A stretch of DNA of 64,000 nucleotides from Polyangia bacterium (GCA_030424595.1 JAUHWG010000030.1:62001-126000), one strand, 5' to 3'. Positions 54,569-64,000 are shown, counted from the stretch's first letter. Numbers and translations: made by a program. Notes: a model not told the origin generated them from the sequence alone.

Positions 54569-56021
54569 CGCTCTTGAGCTGGCCGCCGGTCATGTCGCTG
54601 TAGACGTAGTGATTGCCGGAGACCGGGATCTGCTGCATCGCCCCGACGTTCGCCGGGTCGATCTTCCAGGCCCAGCCGAGCTGGTCGACGAGCCAGACGT
54701 AGCCGTCGACGTCGACGCTGACGCCGATCGGCGTCGAGCATTGGGCGAGCTGATGCTTCTGGATGAGGGTGCGCGTCGCCCCGTCGATCTCGACCAGCTC
54801 ACAGGGGCCGTTGGAGGCGACCCATACGTGGAAGTCGTGATCGATCGCCATGCCACGGTGGCAGGCGGCGGTCCCCGGCACTGAGAACCACTGGTTGCTG
54901 CCGACGTCGTAGGTCGAGACCGGCCCGGAGCAGCCGGCCATCCACGGGTTGCCGTTGGGGTCGACCGTCATGCCGTAGGTCTGGATGTTGCCGGGCTGGT
55001 TGAAGCGGGTGACGGTGGCGGGGTTCTGATCGGAGTTGACCCGGACGAGCTCGCCGCGCAGGCCGGTGAACCAGGGGCGGTCGTCGGGGTCGAGGGCGCC
55101 GCCGTAGGGGGCGTAGCCGCTGCCGTTCCAGCCCGGCACCGCGAGCAGCTCCTCTTGGGTCCCGGTCGCGCCGTCGAAGCGGACGAGGTGACCCTCGCCG
55201 CCGCCGCTGAGGAAGCCGAGCCAGACCTTCTGGTTGATGAAGGAGCAGGTCGCCTCGTTCCAGTCGCCGATCGTCCAGGTGATCCCGCGCGGCCCCTGCT
55301 GGGCGCTGCCGCCCCAGGTCGGGTGGACGTTTGTCCAGACCACGCACTCGTCGCTGCCCCAGGGGCGGATGTCGCCGGAGTTGAGCGAGGTGTCGATCAT
55401 CCCGTTGTTGTTGGTGTCGACGCAGTCGGCGACGTTGGCCGCGACGGCGGTCGAGCGCCCTGTGCCGCGGCTGTTGACGACGACGAAGCGACCGTCGCCG
55501 GAGACCGCGGTCCGCGACGCGCTCTCCGAGCCGCCGGCCGGGCCGATCGCGTAGCGGCCGACCTCGACGAGGGTGCGGGTGTCGATCTTGGCGACCGTGC
55601 CGTCGCTGGTCCCGGGGATCCAGATGAAGCTCTCGTCGGCGATCCCGCCCATTCCGCCGTTGCAGCCGCCGCCGATGTCGGGGGTGTCACCGAGGTCGAA
55701 CTTGAGCCCGCCGTCGCTGCCGTTGGAGTCCGAGGCGCCGGAGTCTGAGGCGTTCGAGTCGGAGCCCGCCGAGGCGCTCTCGCCCGTACCCGCGCCGCTG
55801 TCGGAGTCGCTGCCGTTGGAGTCGCTGTCGGAGCTCGCTGTGTCGGAGCCGCCGCTGGCGCTGGCGCTGGCGCTCGCGCTGACGGTCACCGACGCGATCG
55901 TCACGCTGCTGGCGCTCGCGGAGTCGTCCATCCCGCTCGGCGGGTCGCCGCAGCCGATGAGGGCGATAGCGGCGAAGAGCGCGGGGAGCGTGGATACGGC
56001 GCGAACGTAAGAGGTGCTCAT
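54549..56021 (-). CDS. NHL/Vgb-like beta-propeller lipoprotein
   Basis: From ATG 56021 the protein has 490 residues with a lipoprotein signal ending AIALIGC (Cys24). A Ser/Ala/Asp/Gly linker of about 90 residues follows. The propeller has Vgb/NHL-like blades (ESFIWIPGTSDGTVAKIDTR, GGALDPDDRPWFTGLRGELV, GMTVDPNGNPWMAGCSG, GMAIDHDFHVWVASNGPCEL, GVSVDVDGYVWLVDQLGWAW). It also has a calcium-like DTNNNGMIDTSLNSGD loop. It is expected at the outer membrane; the ligand is unknown. Its 3' end overlaps the SUMF1-domain gene by 20 bp. Confidence 0.8.
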
Positions 56022-56392
56022 AGCGATCAAAGTGTCGCCCGATATCGCACAGGTCCGCAAGTAGGGCCGGCCCGCCGTCTTTGCGGCATCGCGCACGGTG
56101 AGGACGTCGGCGGTGGTGCCGCGCAGCGGCGATCTTGCCCGGCGCTGGGCGCTGGGCGCTGGGATGGATCGGCGGGCCGGGGAGGGCGCCAAGGCCCAGG
56201 GGCGAGCGCCTAGGCCTGCGAAGGGGTCCTGTCTGAGACCTTGTGAGCATCGGCGGGCCCGAAGGCGGACGGTCGGGCCCTCTGGGGGCACCATGGGGCC
56301 CTCTGGGACGGTCGCCGCGGATCCTCGCGCGGGGCTGGCGCCGCCGTTTATTTCGCCGAGAGGAGCCCCAGGGCTAGGCTTGCCTCGCTGTC

Positions 56393-57316
56393 ATGCTGGA
56401 TGGTCAAACCCGCCCGCAAGCGAGCCGCATCGAGATCCCAGGGCTCGGCTCCGAGGTCCATCACGTCAAGCGATATGAGGTGCGCCGCTTCCTCGGCGAG
56501 GGCGGGATGGGCCGGGTCTATCAGGCCTACGATCCGGTGCTCCTGCGGGACGTCGCGCTCAAGGTCGTGAAGCCCGGGATCCCCGAGACCGAGCGCCGTC
56601 GCTTCCGCCGCGAGGCGATCGTCGGCGCCCGCTTTTGCTACCCGAGCATCGCCCGGATCTTCGACCTCGGCGTCGGCCAAGACAGCGAGGCCGAGTGGTT
56701 CACGATGGAGTACCTGCCGGGCACCGACATGGCGGCGGTGATCGATCGGGCCGATGCCCGCGGCGCTCACCTGCCGCTGACCGCGGTCGCCGACGTGTTT
56801 CGTCAGGTGCTCGCGGCGCTCCAGTACTGCCACGACTGTCGGATCGTCCACCGCGACGTCAAGCCGGCGAACATGTTCGTCACCCGCGATCCGAACACCC
56901 GCTTCATGACGACCAAGCTGCTCGACTTCGGCGTCGCCCTCGACCTCGACGGGCCGACGATGACCGAGGTGCTCTGCGGTGATCCCAACTACATGGCCCC
57001 GGAGCAGACCCGCTTCGGCGCCGACGTCGATCACCGGGCGGACATCTACGCCGCGGGCATGAGCCTCTACGAGGTGGTCACCGGGCGCTTGCCCTTCGAG
57101 GAGCTGGTCGACGCGCCGCTCGCCGAGCTCCTCCGCGCCCACCGTGAGTCAGAGCCGCTGCCGGTGAACCTCCTCCTGCCGCCGGGGACCCCCGCGCCGG
57201 TGGTCCACGGCCTCGGCCGCGTGCTCGCCCGGGCCTGCGCCAAGGACCCAGGCGACCGCTTTCAGAGCGCGCTCGAGATGCAAGAGGTGCTCCTCAGCGT
57301 GCTCAGCCTCGCCTGA
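56393..57316 (+). CDS. soluble eukaryote-like Ser/Thr protein kinase
   Basis: The 307-residue protein is almost only a kinase domain: Gly loop GEGGMGRVYQAYD (35-47), Lys57 in VALKVVK, catalytic IVHRDVKPANMF (His153, Asp155), DFG at 178-180, and YMAPEQTRFGADVDHRADIYAAGMSLYE. All catalytic residues are present. There is no membrane helix or sensor domain, so it acts in the cytoplasm, perhaps under another kinase. It lies 371 bp after the divergent propeller lipoprotein. Direct repeats of GGGCCCTCTGGG occur around 56274-56315 in the gap. Confidence 0.92.
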   Translation: MLDGQTRPQASRIEIPGLGSEVHHVKRYEVRRFLGEGGMGRVYQAYDPVLLRDVALKVVKPGIPETERRRFRREAIVGARFCYPSIARIFDLGVGQDSEAEWFTMEYLPGTDMAAVIDRADARGAHLPLTAVADVFRQVLAALQYCHDCRIVHRDVKPANMFVTRDPNTRFMTTKLLDFGVALDLDGPTMTEVLCGDPNYMAPEQTRFGADVDHRADIYAAGMSLYEVVTGRLPFEELVDAPLAELLRAHRESEPLPVNLLLPPGTPAPVVHGLGRVLARACAKDPGDRFQSALEMQEVLLSVLSLA

Positions 57317-57505
57317 GAGGCCGCGGCGAAGGCCCCGCGCGCGATCGCTTGTCCCCGTCGCCCCTCTCGGCTCCGTCCAGGTCCGCCCCCCACCATGCTG
57401 GTGCGACCCGAGCGGTGCTCGTCCGGCAGCACGTCCCGGTCATCCAGGTGCCACGCTCGGACGACCGTGGCCGTGTCCGCCCCGTGATGGCGCCGATGAT
57501 GGTGC

Positions 57506-57988
57506 TCAGCCGCCGGGCGTCGACGAGGAAGCGAGCTTGTCGTCGTCGTTGTCGTCCTCATCGCGGAGCACCAGGGTCGGACGTCCCAGGCTCCGAGTGC
57601 GCGGGTGTTGGGTCGAGGCTGGGCGTGTCCGGAGGTGGGCGACGAGGGCCTCGCGGATCGAGCTGTGCTCAGGTCGCCGGCGGACGAAGCTATCCGGGCT
57701 CGCGGCGACTTGACCCAAGAGCTCCCCGTACTCGCGCATCTGCTGGATCGACGCGTCGACGACCGCCTGGAAGGTCCCGCGGATGAGCTGAGTGATGAAC
57801 CTGGGCTCCTCCTGCGACCCGAGCTCCTCCTCGACGAGCACCTCTGCGGCATTCCCCAGGGAGGCTCCGAACTCGCCCCGCTCCTCCGCTGGGAGGGCTC
57901 GGTACGCGGGCGAACGGGCGAGGATCTGGCGCACCTCATCACGGATGAGGGCACGTTCGTGGGGGGAGAGCGAGGGTTTGGAGGGCAC
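57506..57988 (-). CDS. hypothetical protein, helical with acidic C-terminus
   Basis: The 160-residue protein from GTG 57988 begins with SLSPHERALIRDEVRQILAR and SPAYRALPAEERGEFGASLG, a helical region. The C-terminus is a charged disordered tail (RDEDDNDDDK). The residue mix is that of a real protein. No family is recognised. The neighbours are a Ser/Thr kinase gene (convergent) and a hypothetical gene. Confidence 0.5.
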   Translation of the reverse strand: MPSKPSLSPHERALIRDEVRQILARSPAYRALPAEERGEFGASLGNAAEVLVEEELGSQEEPRFITQLIRGTFQAVVDASIQQMREYGELLGQVAASPDSFVRRRPEHSSIREALVAHLRTRPASTQHPRTRSLGRPTLVLRDEDDNDDDKLASSSTPGG

Positions 57989-58466
57989 GGATCGATCGTA
58001 GCAGAGGGAGCTTCGCGCCGTCGCGACGATCGCCTCTGCTCCGACGGACCGAGCATGTCTTTAGGAGCAGCTCATGATGGGTCGAGATGGTGGGGGCTGT
58101 GGAGCCCGCCGCGGTCGGTCGTGACCGCGGGGGTCCGCCACCTCTTCGCCGTGATCTCAGCGACTTCCGCGAGGCTCGGCCTGCGGTCGCGCGGAGGCAT
58201 GGGCGGGCTTCGCTGCCCCCAACCTGCCAGAGGCGGCGCTCCTACGTGCCTCGCACGGCACCATGAGTGCGACGCTGCGTCGCTCGGCCGCTCTTGGCAG
58301 AGCCGCGGCGACGATGGCATCGCCCGCGAACGGCAGCCGCTGGCGTACTCTCTCGCGGCTCGGTAGCCCTGCCGATACGCGCCCCTGTCAACGCGCCGAC
58401 GCGACGCGACCGGTCGGGGTCACGAGGGCCGACGAAGGGGGCGCGAGAGCAGGGGATCTCCGCCAG
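57989..58466. other. intergenic gap
   Basis: No gene is supported in these 478 bp. A minus-strand stretch around 58080-58200 (PSLAEVAEITAKRWRTPAVT) looks protein-like but is too short and has no clear start. Confidence 0.3.
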
Positions 58467-59111
58467 CTAGCGGATCACCCTGCGGGTCGAATCGCCGTCG
58501 TCCTCGGTGTCGGTGATCACGACCTTGCCGACCTCATAGCCGGCGCCGGCGGTCGCCGTGGTCGTCAGGGTCAGGGTCCCGCTGGCGACGGTGCCCCCGC
58601 GGGCGTCGCTGAAGTCGACAGCGATCAGGAGCTCGCTCGCGTCGTTGGTGCGCAGGGTCTGGGAGACCGAGCCGGCGGCGCTCGAGCTCATGGCCTCGAC
58701 GACGGCGACGTTGCGGAGAACATTGCTGCCGCCGCTTTGGGCGACAGGCTGGGCCCAGCGCCGGAGGTCGGAGGTGCTCGGGTCGCGGATCTTGTTCGCC
58801 TCGCCAGCGGCCGGCGGGTCGATGGTGGAGCGGCCGATCCGGTCGAGGGTCGCCGAGAAGTCGCCGAGCTCCTTGGTCAGGACCTTCACCTTGATCCAGC
58901 TCCGGCCGATCTCAGAGCCGGTCGCCGGGTCGCTGATGACCACCTCATGATGGGTCCGATCGCAGGCGTCGGCCGACTTGTCGGTGAAGTTGAGGGTGAG
59001 CGCGGAGTCGCTGGAGAAGCTCGCGGCAAAGTCGACCTGGAAGTCGGAGGCGGTGACTCCGGCGCTGTTGGCTGTGATCTTGATCGAGCGGTTGTCGTTT
59101 GTTGTGGGCAT
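58467..59111 (-). CDS. hypothetical beta-rich protein
   Basis: From ATG 59111 (GGAG 10 nt upstream) the product has 214 residues. It begins MPTTNDNRSIKITANSAGVT and is rich in beta-forming Thr, Val and Ser, with DFQVDFAASFSSDSALTLNF and a C-terminal GTLTLTTTATAGAGYEVGKV. It has no signal peptide and a single Cys. No family is recognised. It lies 214 bp after the end of the big kinase gene on the opposite side. Confidence 0.6.
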   Translation of the reverse strand: MPTTNDNRSIKITANSAGVTASDFQVDFAASFSSDSALTLNFTDKSADACDRTHHEVVISDPATGSEIGRSWIKVKVLTKELGDFSATLDRIGRSTIDPPAAGEANKIRDPSTSDLRRWAQPVAQSGGSNVLRNVAVVEAMSSSAAGSVSQTLRTNDASELLIAVDFSDARGGTVASGTLTLTTTATAGAGYEVGKVVITDTEDDGDSTRRVIR

Positions 59112-59324
59112 CGGTGGGCTCCGCAGGTGAGGGTACGTGCCCCCGCCGGCCGATCTCCAGGGTGAATGATCTGACATGATTGATTGGTCATGTTCGCTCA
59201 GGGGACACTCGGGCCCCTTGGGCGCGCGATCTCGGGCTCGCGAGCGCCCGGGCAGGACGACCAAGACGAGCGCGAGGCGGCGGAGGGCTCTCGTCGCGCG
59301 CGCTGGAGCTCCGCGTCGTGGCTG

Positions 59325-62159
59325 CTACGGATCGCTCGCGGAGGCTCGCTCGACCCCGCCGGGATCGCTGAGCCAAGCGTCGATCTGCGCGCATGTGGCC
59401 CTGTCGCCGAGTTCGTCGTAGTCGATCCGGGCGAGCCGGGCGAGCTCCCGTGCGCGCTCCCGTGCCTCCTCCGGCAGCGCGCGGGCGAGGGCGAAGCGGA
59501 TCTCGCCGATGTCGACGGGGGGCACGTCCTTGCGGCTGCGGATCGCCAAGGCTCGCTCGAGGGGCTCGAGCGACGCTGCGTAGCGGCCGAGCTCGACCAG
59601 CGCCGAGCCGAGCCCGGCGAGCGGGTAGGCGACCTCAGGATGATCGTCGGGGTAGATCGCCGCCGTGACCTCGAGCGCCCTCCTGTAGCTGTCGACCGCC
59701 TCGGCGAAGCGACCCTCCAGATGATGGCTGACGCCGACGTTGTAGTGGAGCCTGCCGATCAGCTGCGAGTCCGGGGAGACCGAGGCGCTGAGGATCTCGA
59801 GCGCCTCGTTGTAGCGGCTGATCGCGTCGGCGTAGCTCCCCATCGCCAGGTAGAGGTTGCCGAGGTTGTTGAGCGCGGCGCCGATCTCGGGGTGGTCAGG
59901 ATCGTAGGCGCCGCGGCGGATCTCGAGGACGCGGCGGTAGTCGGCGAGCGCCGCCTCATAGTCGCCCTGGCTCTTCTCGACGACGGCGATGTTGTTGAGG
60001 ATCTTGGCGCTCTCCGGGTGGTCCGGCCCGACCTTGAGCTCGGCGATCTCGAGGGCGCGGCGGTAGTGGACGAGGGCGCTCTCGGGGTCGCCGCGGAGGT
60101 CGTAGACCGAGCCCATGATGTTGAGCGTCGAGAGGCGGACGAGGCTGTGCTCGCCCGGGATCTCGCCGAGCATGACGATGGCGCGCTCCAAGGTGGCGAG
60201 GGCCTCGTCGTAGCGGCCTTGGGCCGAGAGGATCGCGCCGAGGCGGCTCTCGAGAGTCGCCATGTCGAGCGGATTGGCGGCGCTCCGCTCGAAGATCGCG
60301 GCGGTGTGCCGTAGCCTCCGCTCGGCCTCCTCGGTCCGTCCGAGCGTGATCCCCTCGATCAACGCGAGGTGGCTCCAGAGCCGACCGCGGAGCTCGTCGG
60401 CGCCGGCTCGTTCGGCGAGGAGCGCGGCGTCGAAGAGGAGCTCGGCGGCCTCCTCGGAGCGGCCGAGATCATCGGTCGTGCTGGCCTTGGCCGAGAGGGC
60501 CTGGGCCTCGCCGCGCCGCGATCCGAGGGATCTGGCGAGCGTGAGCGCGAGCTCGCTGATGCCGAGGCTCGCCTCGTAGCGGCTGGCGAGCTCGAGGGCT
60601 GTGGCCTCGGCGAGGAGCTGGTCGAGGCGATCGAAGTCCGCCCGCGCCTCGGCGTCCGCGGGCGACTCCTCCCGGAGCAGCGCCTCCGTGTCGGCGCAGG
60701 CGTCGAGCGGCGGCAGGGATTCGGCGGCGCTGACGGCTCGGAGGACGACCTCGCTGTCGGCCTCGCGGAAGAGCGCTGAGATCGCGGCGAGCCGCCGCAG
60801 GTGACTGTCCAGGCAGGCCATCCGCAGGTCCAGGAGCTCGGTCGACTGCTCGTGGTAGACCTCGGTCGCCTCGCAGGTCTCGCGGCGCATCTCCACCCAG
60901 GCGGCGCTGTAACGGTCGAGGGCGCCGGCGCCGTTCTCCCAGCTGGTCCCGGCGTAGGGGCGGCCGGTGGCGGCGAAGGCCCGCTGCGCCGCCGCTCGCG
61001 ACTCAGGATCCCAGATCCCCGCCAAGTGACGCTCTCCGCCCTCGCAGGAGCTGCGGGCGCGACCCAGGGCGTAGGTGGTGCCTACGGCGATGATCGCGAC
61101 AAGGGCGCCCAAGAGGGCGAAGATCGCCAGGCCGCGGCGGGGCGGCGCCGGCTCGAGCGCCTCGATCATCGCCTCCATCGTCGGAAAGCGGCGATCGGGG
61201 AGGACCTCGAGCCCGCGGAGGATCGCCGCGCGGACCGTCGCCGGCACATCGCTGCGGTTCGGCGGCGCGTCGAGGTCGCCGGTCAGGACTCGACGGCGAA
61301 GGTCGAGGTAGCTCTTGCTGGCGAAGGGGTGGGCGCCGTAGAGCGCCTCGTAGAGCGCGACCGCGAAGGCGAACTGATCGCAGCGGGCGTCGACCCGGGT
61401 CCCGAGGTGCTGCTCGGGGGACATGTACGAGGGGGTCCCGACGACGGCGCCGGTCTGGGTGAGGCGGGCCGTGCTGCTCTCGGCCTCCGCGAGGTCGGCG
61501 ACCATCTCCGCGACCCGCGAGGGGCCGGCGAGGGGATCCTCGTCGGCGTTGCGGGCGATCCCGAAGTCGGCGACGCGGATCCGTCCGTCGTCGCCGATGA
61601 GCACGTTGTCGGGCTTGAAGTCGCGGTGGACCAGACCGACCTGGTGGGCCGCCCCGAGACCGCGCCCCGCCTGGCGAAAGCTCTCGAGGATCTCGGCCGC
61701 GCTGCGCTCGTGGTCGCGGAGCCAGCGGCTGAGGTTCGTCCCCTCGACCAGCTCCATCGCCAGGTAGACGTGCTCGCCCAGGGTGTCGCAGTCGTGGATC
61801 GTCACCACGTTGGGGTGGTTGAGCTTCGCCAGCGCCTGGGCCTCGCGGATCAGGCGGGCGACGATCTGGGTGCCGTTGTCCTCGCGGGGGATTCGCAGGA
61901 GCTTGAGCGCGACCCGGCGGTCGAGCTTCGGATCGTAGGCGGTGTAGACGACGCCCATCGCCCCGGCGCCGAGGAGGTCGAGGATCGTGTAGCGGCCGAT
62001 CGCGGCGCCGCGGTCGACGGAGACCGAGGGATCGTCGCCTTGGATCGTGCCGCCTGCGGTCTGGACCAGGGTCTCGCCGTCGGCGTAGAGCGTCGCGTCG
62101 AGAGCTGCCTCGAGCTCTGTCGCGCCGAGAGCGTCGCCTAGCCCCGTCTCCTCGCCCAC
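59325..62159 (-). CDS. Ser/Thr protein kinase with membrane helix and TPR domain
   Basis: The 944-residue protein has a kinase domain (about 55-330): GAGAMGVVYTAYD, Lys86, LVHRDFKPDNVL (Asp180), DFG at 198-200, GTPSYMSPEQHLG. One membrane helix at about 350-373 (LAIFALLGALVAIIAVGTTY) follows, then a periplasmic part of about 570 residues. The latter holds a Cys-containing helical region and at least eight TPR units (SALVHYRRALEIAELKVGPD, AALADYRRVLEIRRGAYDPD, AISRYNEALEILSASV, AVDSYRRALEVTAAIYPD). This kinase-TM-TPR form is frequent in myxobacteria. The TPR part likely binds a protein partner outside. The catalytic residues are complete. Confidence 0.92.
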   Translation of the reverse strand: MGEETGLGDALGATELEAALDATLYADGETLVQTAGGTIQGDDPSVSVDRGAAIGRYTILDLLGAGAMGVVYTAYDPKLDRRVALKLLRIPREDNGTQIVARLIREAQALAKLNHPNVVTIHDCDTLGEHVYLAMELVEGTNLSRWLRDHERSAAEILESFRQAGRGLGAAHQVGLVHRDFKPDNVLIGDDGRIRVADFGIARNADEDPLAGPSRVAEMVADLAEAESSTARLTQTGAVVGTPSYMSPEQHLGTRVDARCDQFAFAVALYEALYGAHPFASKSYLDLRRRVLTGDLDAPPNRSDVPATVRAAILRGLEVLPDRRFPTMEAMIEALEPAPPRRGLAIFALLGALVAIIAVGTTYALGRARSSCEGGERHLAGIWDPESRAAAQRAFAATGRPYAGTSWENGAGALDRYSAAWVEMRRETCEATEVYHEQSTELLDLRMACLDSHLRRLAAISALFREADSEVVLRAVSAAESLPPLDACADTEALLREESPADAEARADFDRLDQLLAEATALELASRYEASLGISELALTLARSLGSRRGEAQALSAKASTTDDLGRSEEAAELLFDAALLAERAGADELRGRLWSHLALIEGITLGRTEEAERRLRHTAAIFERSAANPLDMATLESRLGAILSAQGRYDEALATLERAIVMLGEIPGEHSLVRLSTLNIMGSVYDLRGDPESALVHYRRALEIAELKVGPDHPESAKILNNIAVVEKSQGDYEAALADYRRVLEIRRGAYDPDHPEIGAALNNLGNLYLAMGSYADAISRYNEALEILSASVSPDSQLIGRLHYNVGVSHHLEGRFAEAVDSYRRALEVTAAIYPDDHPEVAYPLAGLGSALVELGRYAASLEPLERALAIRSRKDVPPVDIGEIRFALARALPEEARERARELARLARIDYDELGDRATCAQIDAWLSDPGGVERASASDP

Positions 62160-62289
62160 CGCCGCATGGTAGCAAGCATGCCGTCACGGGCTGGAGCCTT
62201 GGGCGCTTCCGCCAGCGGTCCACGCTCTACCGGGCAGCGGACGGCCAAGCGGGGGCTGAACGCGGTCCGAAGCGGTCTCATACGGGCCC

Positions 62290-62367
62290 GAGGGCGGGCT
62301 GAGGGCGGAGTGAGGGCGGAGTGAGGACGGCTTGAGGACGGCTTGAGGACGGCTCGGAGGACGGCTC
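62290..62367. repeat. 11-bp tandem repeat, seven units
   Basis: Units change stepwise from GAGGGCGGGCT and GAGGGCGGAGT (twice) to GAGGACGGCTT (twice) and GAGGACGGCTC (twice). One extra G interrupts the series at 62356. The tract lies in the 311-bp gap between two divergent genes; nothing else is seen in that gap. Confidence 0.8.
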
Positions 62368-62470
62368 GGAGGATGGGCCAGGAGCTTCAGCCTCTCGCCG
62401 AGGGGCGGCTCCTCGCGCGCGGTCTTGATCGGCTTGTCATCGGGCGCGGCGCCGATCGATACTCCTGTCG

Positions 62471-63289
62471 GTGCGGATCGCGGCCCTCGACGATGCGCCC
62501 GTGCATGAGCTCGAGTTTCTCGAGGCGGCGCCGGGCGGAGGGACCCAGCGACGCTCGCTGCCCTTCCTCTGCGGCGAGGTCCTTGGGCTGCCGCCGCAGC
62601 TCGGCGCGCTGATCGTCACCTCCGATCTCCAGGGTCGCGCCCAGCGATCGCCGGGCGAGCCCGAGGACGCGCCTCTGCGCCTCGTCGGTGAGGCGGTCGC
62701 GGAGGAGCTCAGCGCCCTCGCGGAGCTGGGGCTTATCCCGCCGCTCGATCGCGCGGGGATCGTCGTCGCCGGTGACCTCTTCGCCGCCCCCGACGCGGCG
62801 AAGAAGGGGGCGACGGGGGACGTCCGCGCGGTCTGGCGGTCGCTCCAGCGCTGCGGCGCCCGCTGGGTCGTCGGCGTCGCCGGCAACCACGATCTCTTCG
62901 GCGGCGACGAGGGTCTCGCGGCCCTGCGCGCGGAGGCGGGGATCCATGTCCTCGACGGCGATCGTGTCCGCCTCGACGGGCTGCGGATCGCCGGCGTCGG
63001 CGGGATCACGGGGAACAGGCGCAAGCCCAACCGGCGGCCGGCGGAGGACTTCGTCGCGGCGGTCCGCGACTCCCTCGCGGGGCGCCCCGAGCTGGTGGTG
63101 CTCCACGAGGGGCCCTCCGGCGGCGAGGGGCAGCGGGGCAACGACCGTCTCCGCGAGCTCCTGCACGGCCGGTCGATCACGGCGGTCTGCGGGCACGTCC
63201 ACTGGCGGCGCCCGCTCGCGGAGCTCGGGGCGGCTCAGGTGCTCAACTCCGACGGGCGGGTGGTCATCCTCCGACGCGCGGAGCCGTGA
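62471..63289 (+). CDS. metallophosphoesterase-family protein
   Basis: The 272-residue protein from GTG 62471 has calcineurin-like phosphoesterase motifs: VTSDLQGRA in the first position, IVVAGDLFAAP, GVAGNHDLFGG and AVCGHVHWRRP. The usual DxH of the first motif reads DLQ, so one metal ligand is changed. It may be a phosphatase or nuclease with altered metal use; the substrate is unknown. It is cytoplasmic and no operon partner is seen. Confidence 0.7.
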   Translation: MRIAALDDAPVHELEFLEAAPGGGTQRRSLPFLCGEVLGLPPQLGALIVTSDLQGRAQRSPGEPEDAPLRLVGEAVAEELSALAELGLIPPLDRAGIVVAGDLFAAPDAAKKGATGDVRAVWRSLQRCGARWVVGVAGNHDLFGGDEGLAALRAEAGIHVLDGDRVRLDGLRIAGVGGITGNRRKPNRRPAEDFVAAVRDSLAGRPELVVLHEGPSGGEGQRGNDRLRELLHGRSITAVCGHVHWRRPLAELGAAQVLNSDGRVVILRRAEP

Positions 63290-63476
63290 GTGAGTTACCC
63301 ACCTGCTGACGCCGACCCGCGGGGATGAACGTCGGCCCCCAAGAACGGCGCCGGTGTCTGCCGGAGGGGATGTACTGGCTATTGGCGGTTGCTGCGGGCA
63401 CGTCCACCGGGAGCGCCTCAGGCGGCCTTGTTCGGCCGATGGCCGCCCAGGAAGCCCACGCGTACAGGGTGCTATG

Positions 63477-63495
63477 AATAAAGCGCCCGAGGCGC
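63477..63495 (-). terminator. intrinsic terminator of the last minus-strand gene
   Basis: On the minus strand GCGCC, loop TCG and GGCGC are followed by TTTATT, beginning about 10 nt after the stop codon at 63505-63507. Confidence 0.6.
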
Positions 63496-63504
63496 CCTGT
63501 GGCG

Positions 63505-64000
63505 CTACTGCGGGATCCCGCAGATGCCGACATTCTCGTACCCCGGAGGCGCCATCCCCTCTTCGAACCAAGGGATGCACTCCTGGGTCGCGCCGGGGCA
63601 CATGAGCGCTTTGTCCGTGTCGCAGAAGGGAGTGCAGCAGCCCGCCGCCTGGCAGCCCTCTACGTACTCGGGGCTTAGGCAATAGAGGCCAGGCTTGCAG
63701 GCGTTGGCGTACTCGCAGGGGTCGCCGTAGAGGCCCGCCTCGCCGGAGGCGTCGAGGACACAGATGAAGCGCTCGCCGCTGGGGATGCAAAGGTCATCGC
63801 CGGGGCAGTCCTGGAGGAGCGGATCGCACCCCGGAATGCACAGGAGCAGGACGGCCCCTTGGTCGATCCAACAGTCGAATCCGGGCTCACAGGTCGCATC
63901 CTCGTACGATGTGCCCGTGCAACGGGCGACGCAAACGCCCTCTTTGGTCTCGTGGTCGACGTCCCAGCACATCGACTGAGCGTCGCAGTTGTCGATCCCG
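63505..64000 (-). CDS. Cys-rich secreted protein, 3' part (cut by window edge)
   Basis: The frame is open to the window end, so only the last 164 codons are seen. It has about 20 Cys in regularly spaced pairs (CWDVD, CVARCTGTS, CEPGFDCW, CIPGCDPLLQDCPGDDLC, CKPGLYC, CCTPFC), as in the Cys-rich modules of Nannocystaceae lipoproteins. The N-terminus, with any signal peptide and linker, is outside the window. An apparent ATG at 63972 is internal, since the same frame continues upstream as GIDNCDAQS. Function unknown; probably on the cell surface. Confidence 0.7.
   Translation of the reverse strand, partial: GIDNCDAQSMCWDVDHETKEGVCVARCTGTSYEDATCEPGFDCWIDQGAVLLLCIPGCDPLLQDCPGDDLCIPSGERFICVLDASGEAGLYGDPCEYANACKPGLYCLSPEYVEGCQAAGCCTPFCDTDKALMCPGATQECIPWFEEGMAPPGYENVGICGIPQ

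Overview
This window (64 kb, very GC-rich, almost fully coding on both strands) looks like chromosomal DNA of a myxobacterium, most likely from the Nannocystis/Plesiocystis/Enhygromyxa group. The pointers are the many lipoproteins whose Cys is followed by a long Thr/Ser/Gly/Asp-rich linker, a MYXO-CTERM sorting tail, an AgmX/PglI-type TonB-like domain, VCBS/FG-GAP proteins, eukaryote-like Ser/Thr kinases with TPR tails, and large multidomain signalling kinases. The assignment is inference from these families; no rRNA or tRNA gene was seen.

Layout. 0-12.9 kb is an accessory stretch: secreted and lipoprotein genes (a zinc metallopeptidase, a DUF4215-like beta-propeller lipoprotein), scars of an IS91-like transposase at three places, two truncated genes abutting one scar, a two-repeat CRISPR-like locus at 5507-5614, and a small AraC/VOC/membrane-protein operon. 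12.9-19.2 kb holds envelope proteins, including a VCBS lipoprotein and a MYXO-CTERM protein, with a pure hexanucleotide repeat in a divergent promoter. 19.5-29.7 kb is the most distinctive part. An FGGY sugar kinase sits next to a sphingosine-1-phosphate-lyase-like enzyme. They are followed by a translationally coupled pair: a PilZ-PilZ-alpha/beta-hydrolase-methyltransferase fusion and a membrane histidine kinase-receiver-HD-GYP protein. One binds and the other degrades cyclic di-GMP by domain prediction.

29.9-37.2 kb contains a lipoprotein, a very large VIT/VWA/AgmX/TPR/YfaP-like lipoprotein, and a 1.37-kb imperfect palindrome with terminal inverted repeats and flanking CTAG that abuts the stop codon of an LD-carboxypeptidase gene. 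37.2-43.7 kb is housekeeping: LD-carboxypeptidase, secA with a clear intrinsic terminator, ruvX and mltG. 44-54.6 kb carries a hybrid kinase with two receivers and an HPt domain, a PEGA protein, bioD, a tandem Usp protein, and a coupled lipoprotein pair (double FKBP and a SUMF1-domain protein). 54.5-64 kb has a beta-propeller lipoprotein, two Ser/Thr kinases, hypothetical proteins, a metallophosphoesterase and the 3' part of a Cys-rich secreted protein cut by the window edge.

Short tandem repeats with 6, 11, 12, 13 or 22 bp units recur in this window, mostly in intergenic gaps. Many start codons lack a visible Shine-Dalgarno site and are preceded at 10-20 nt by a TAnnnT-like element, which suggests short leaders or leaderless transcripts.
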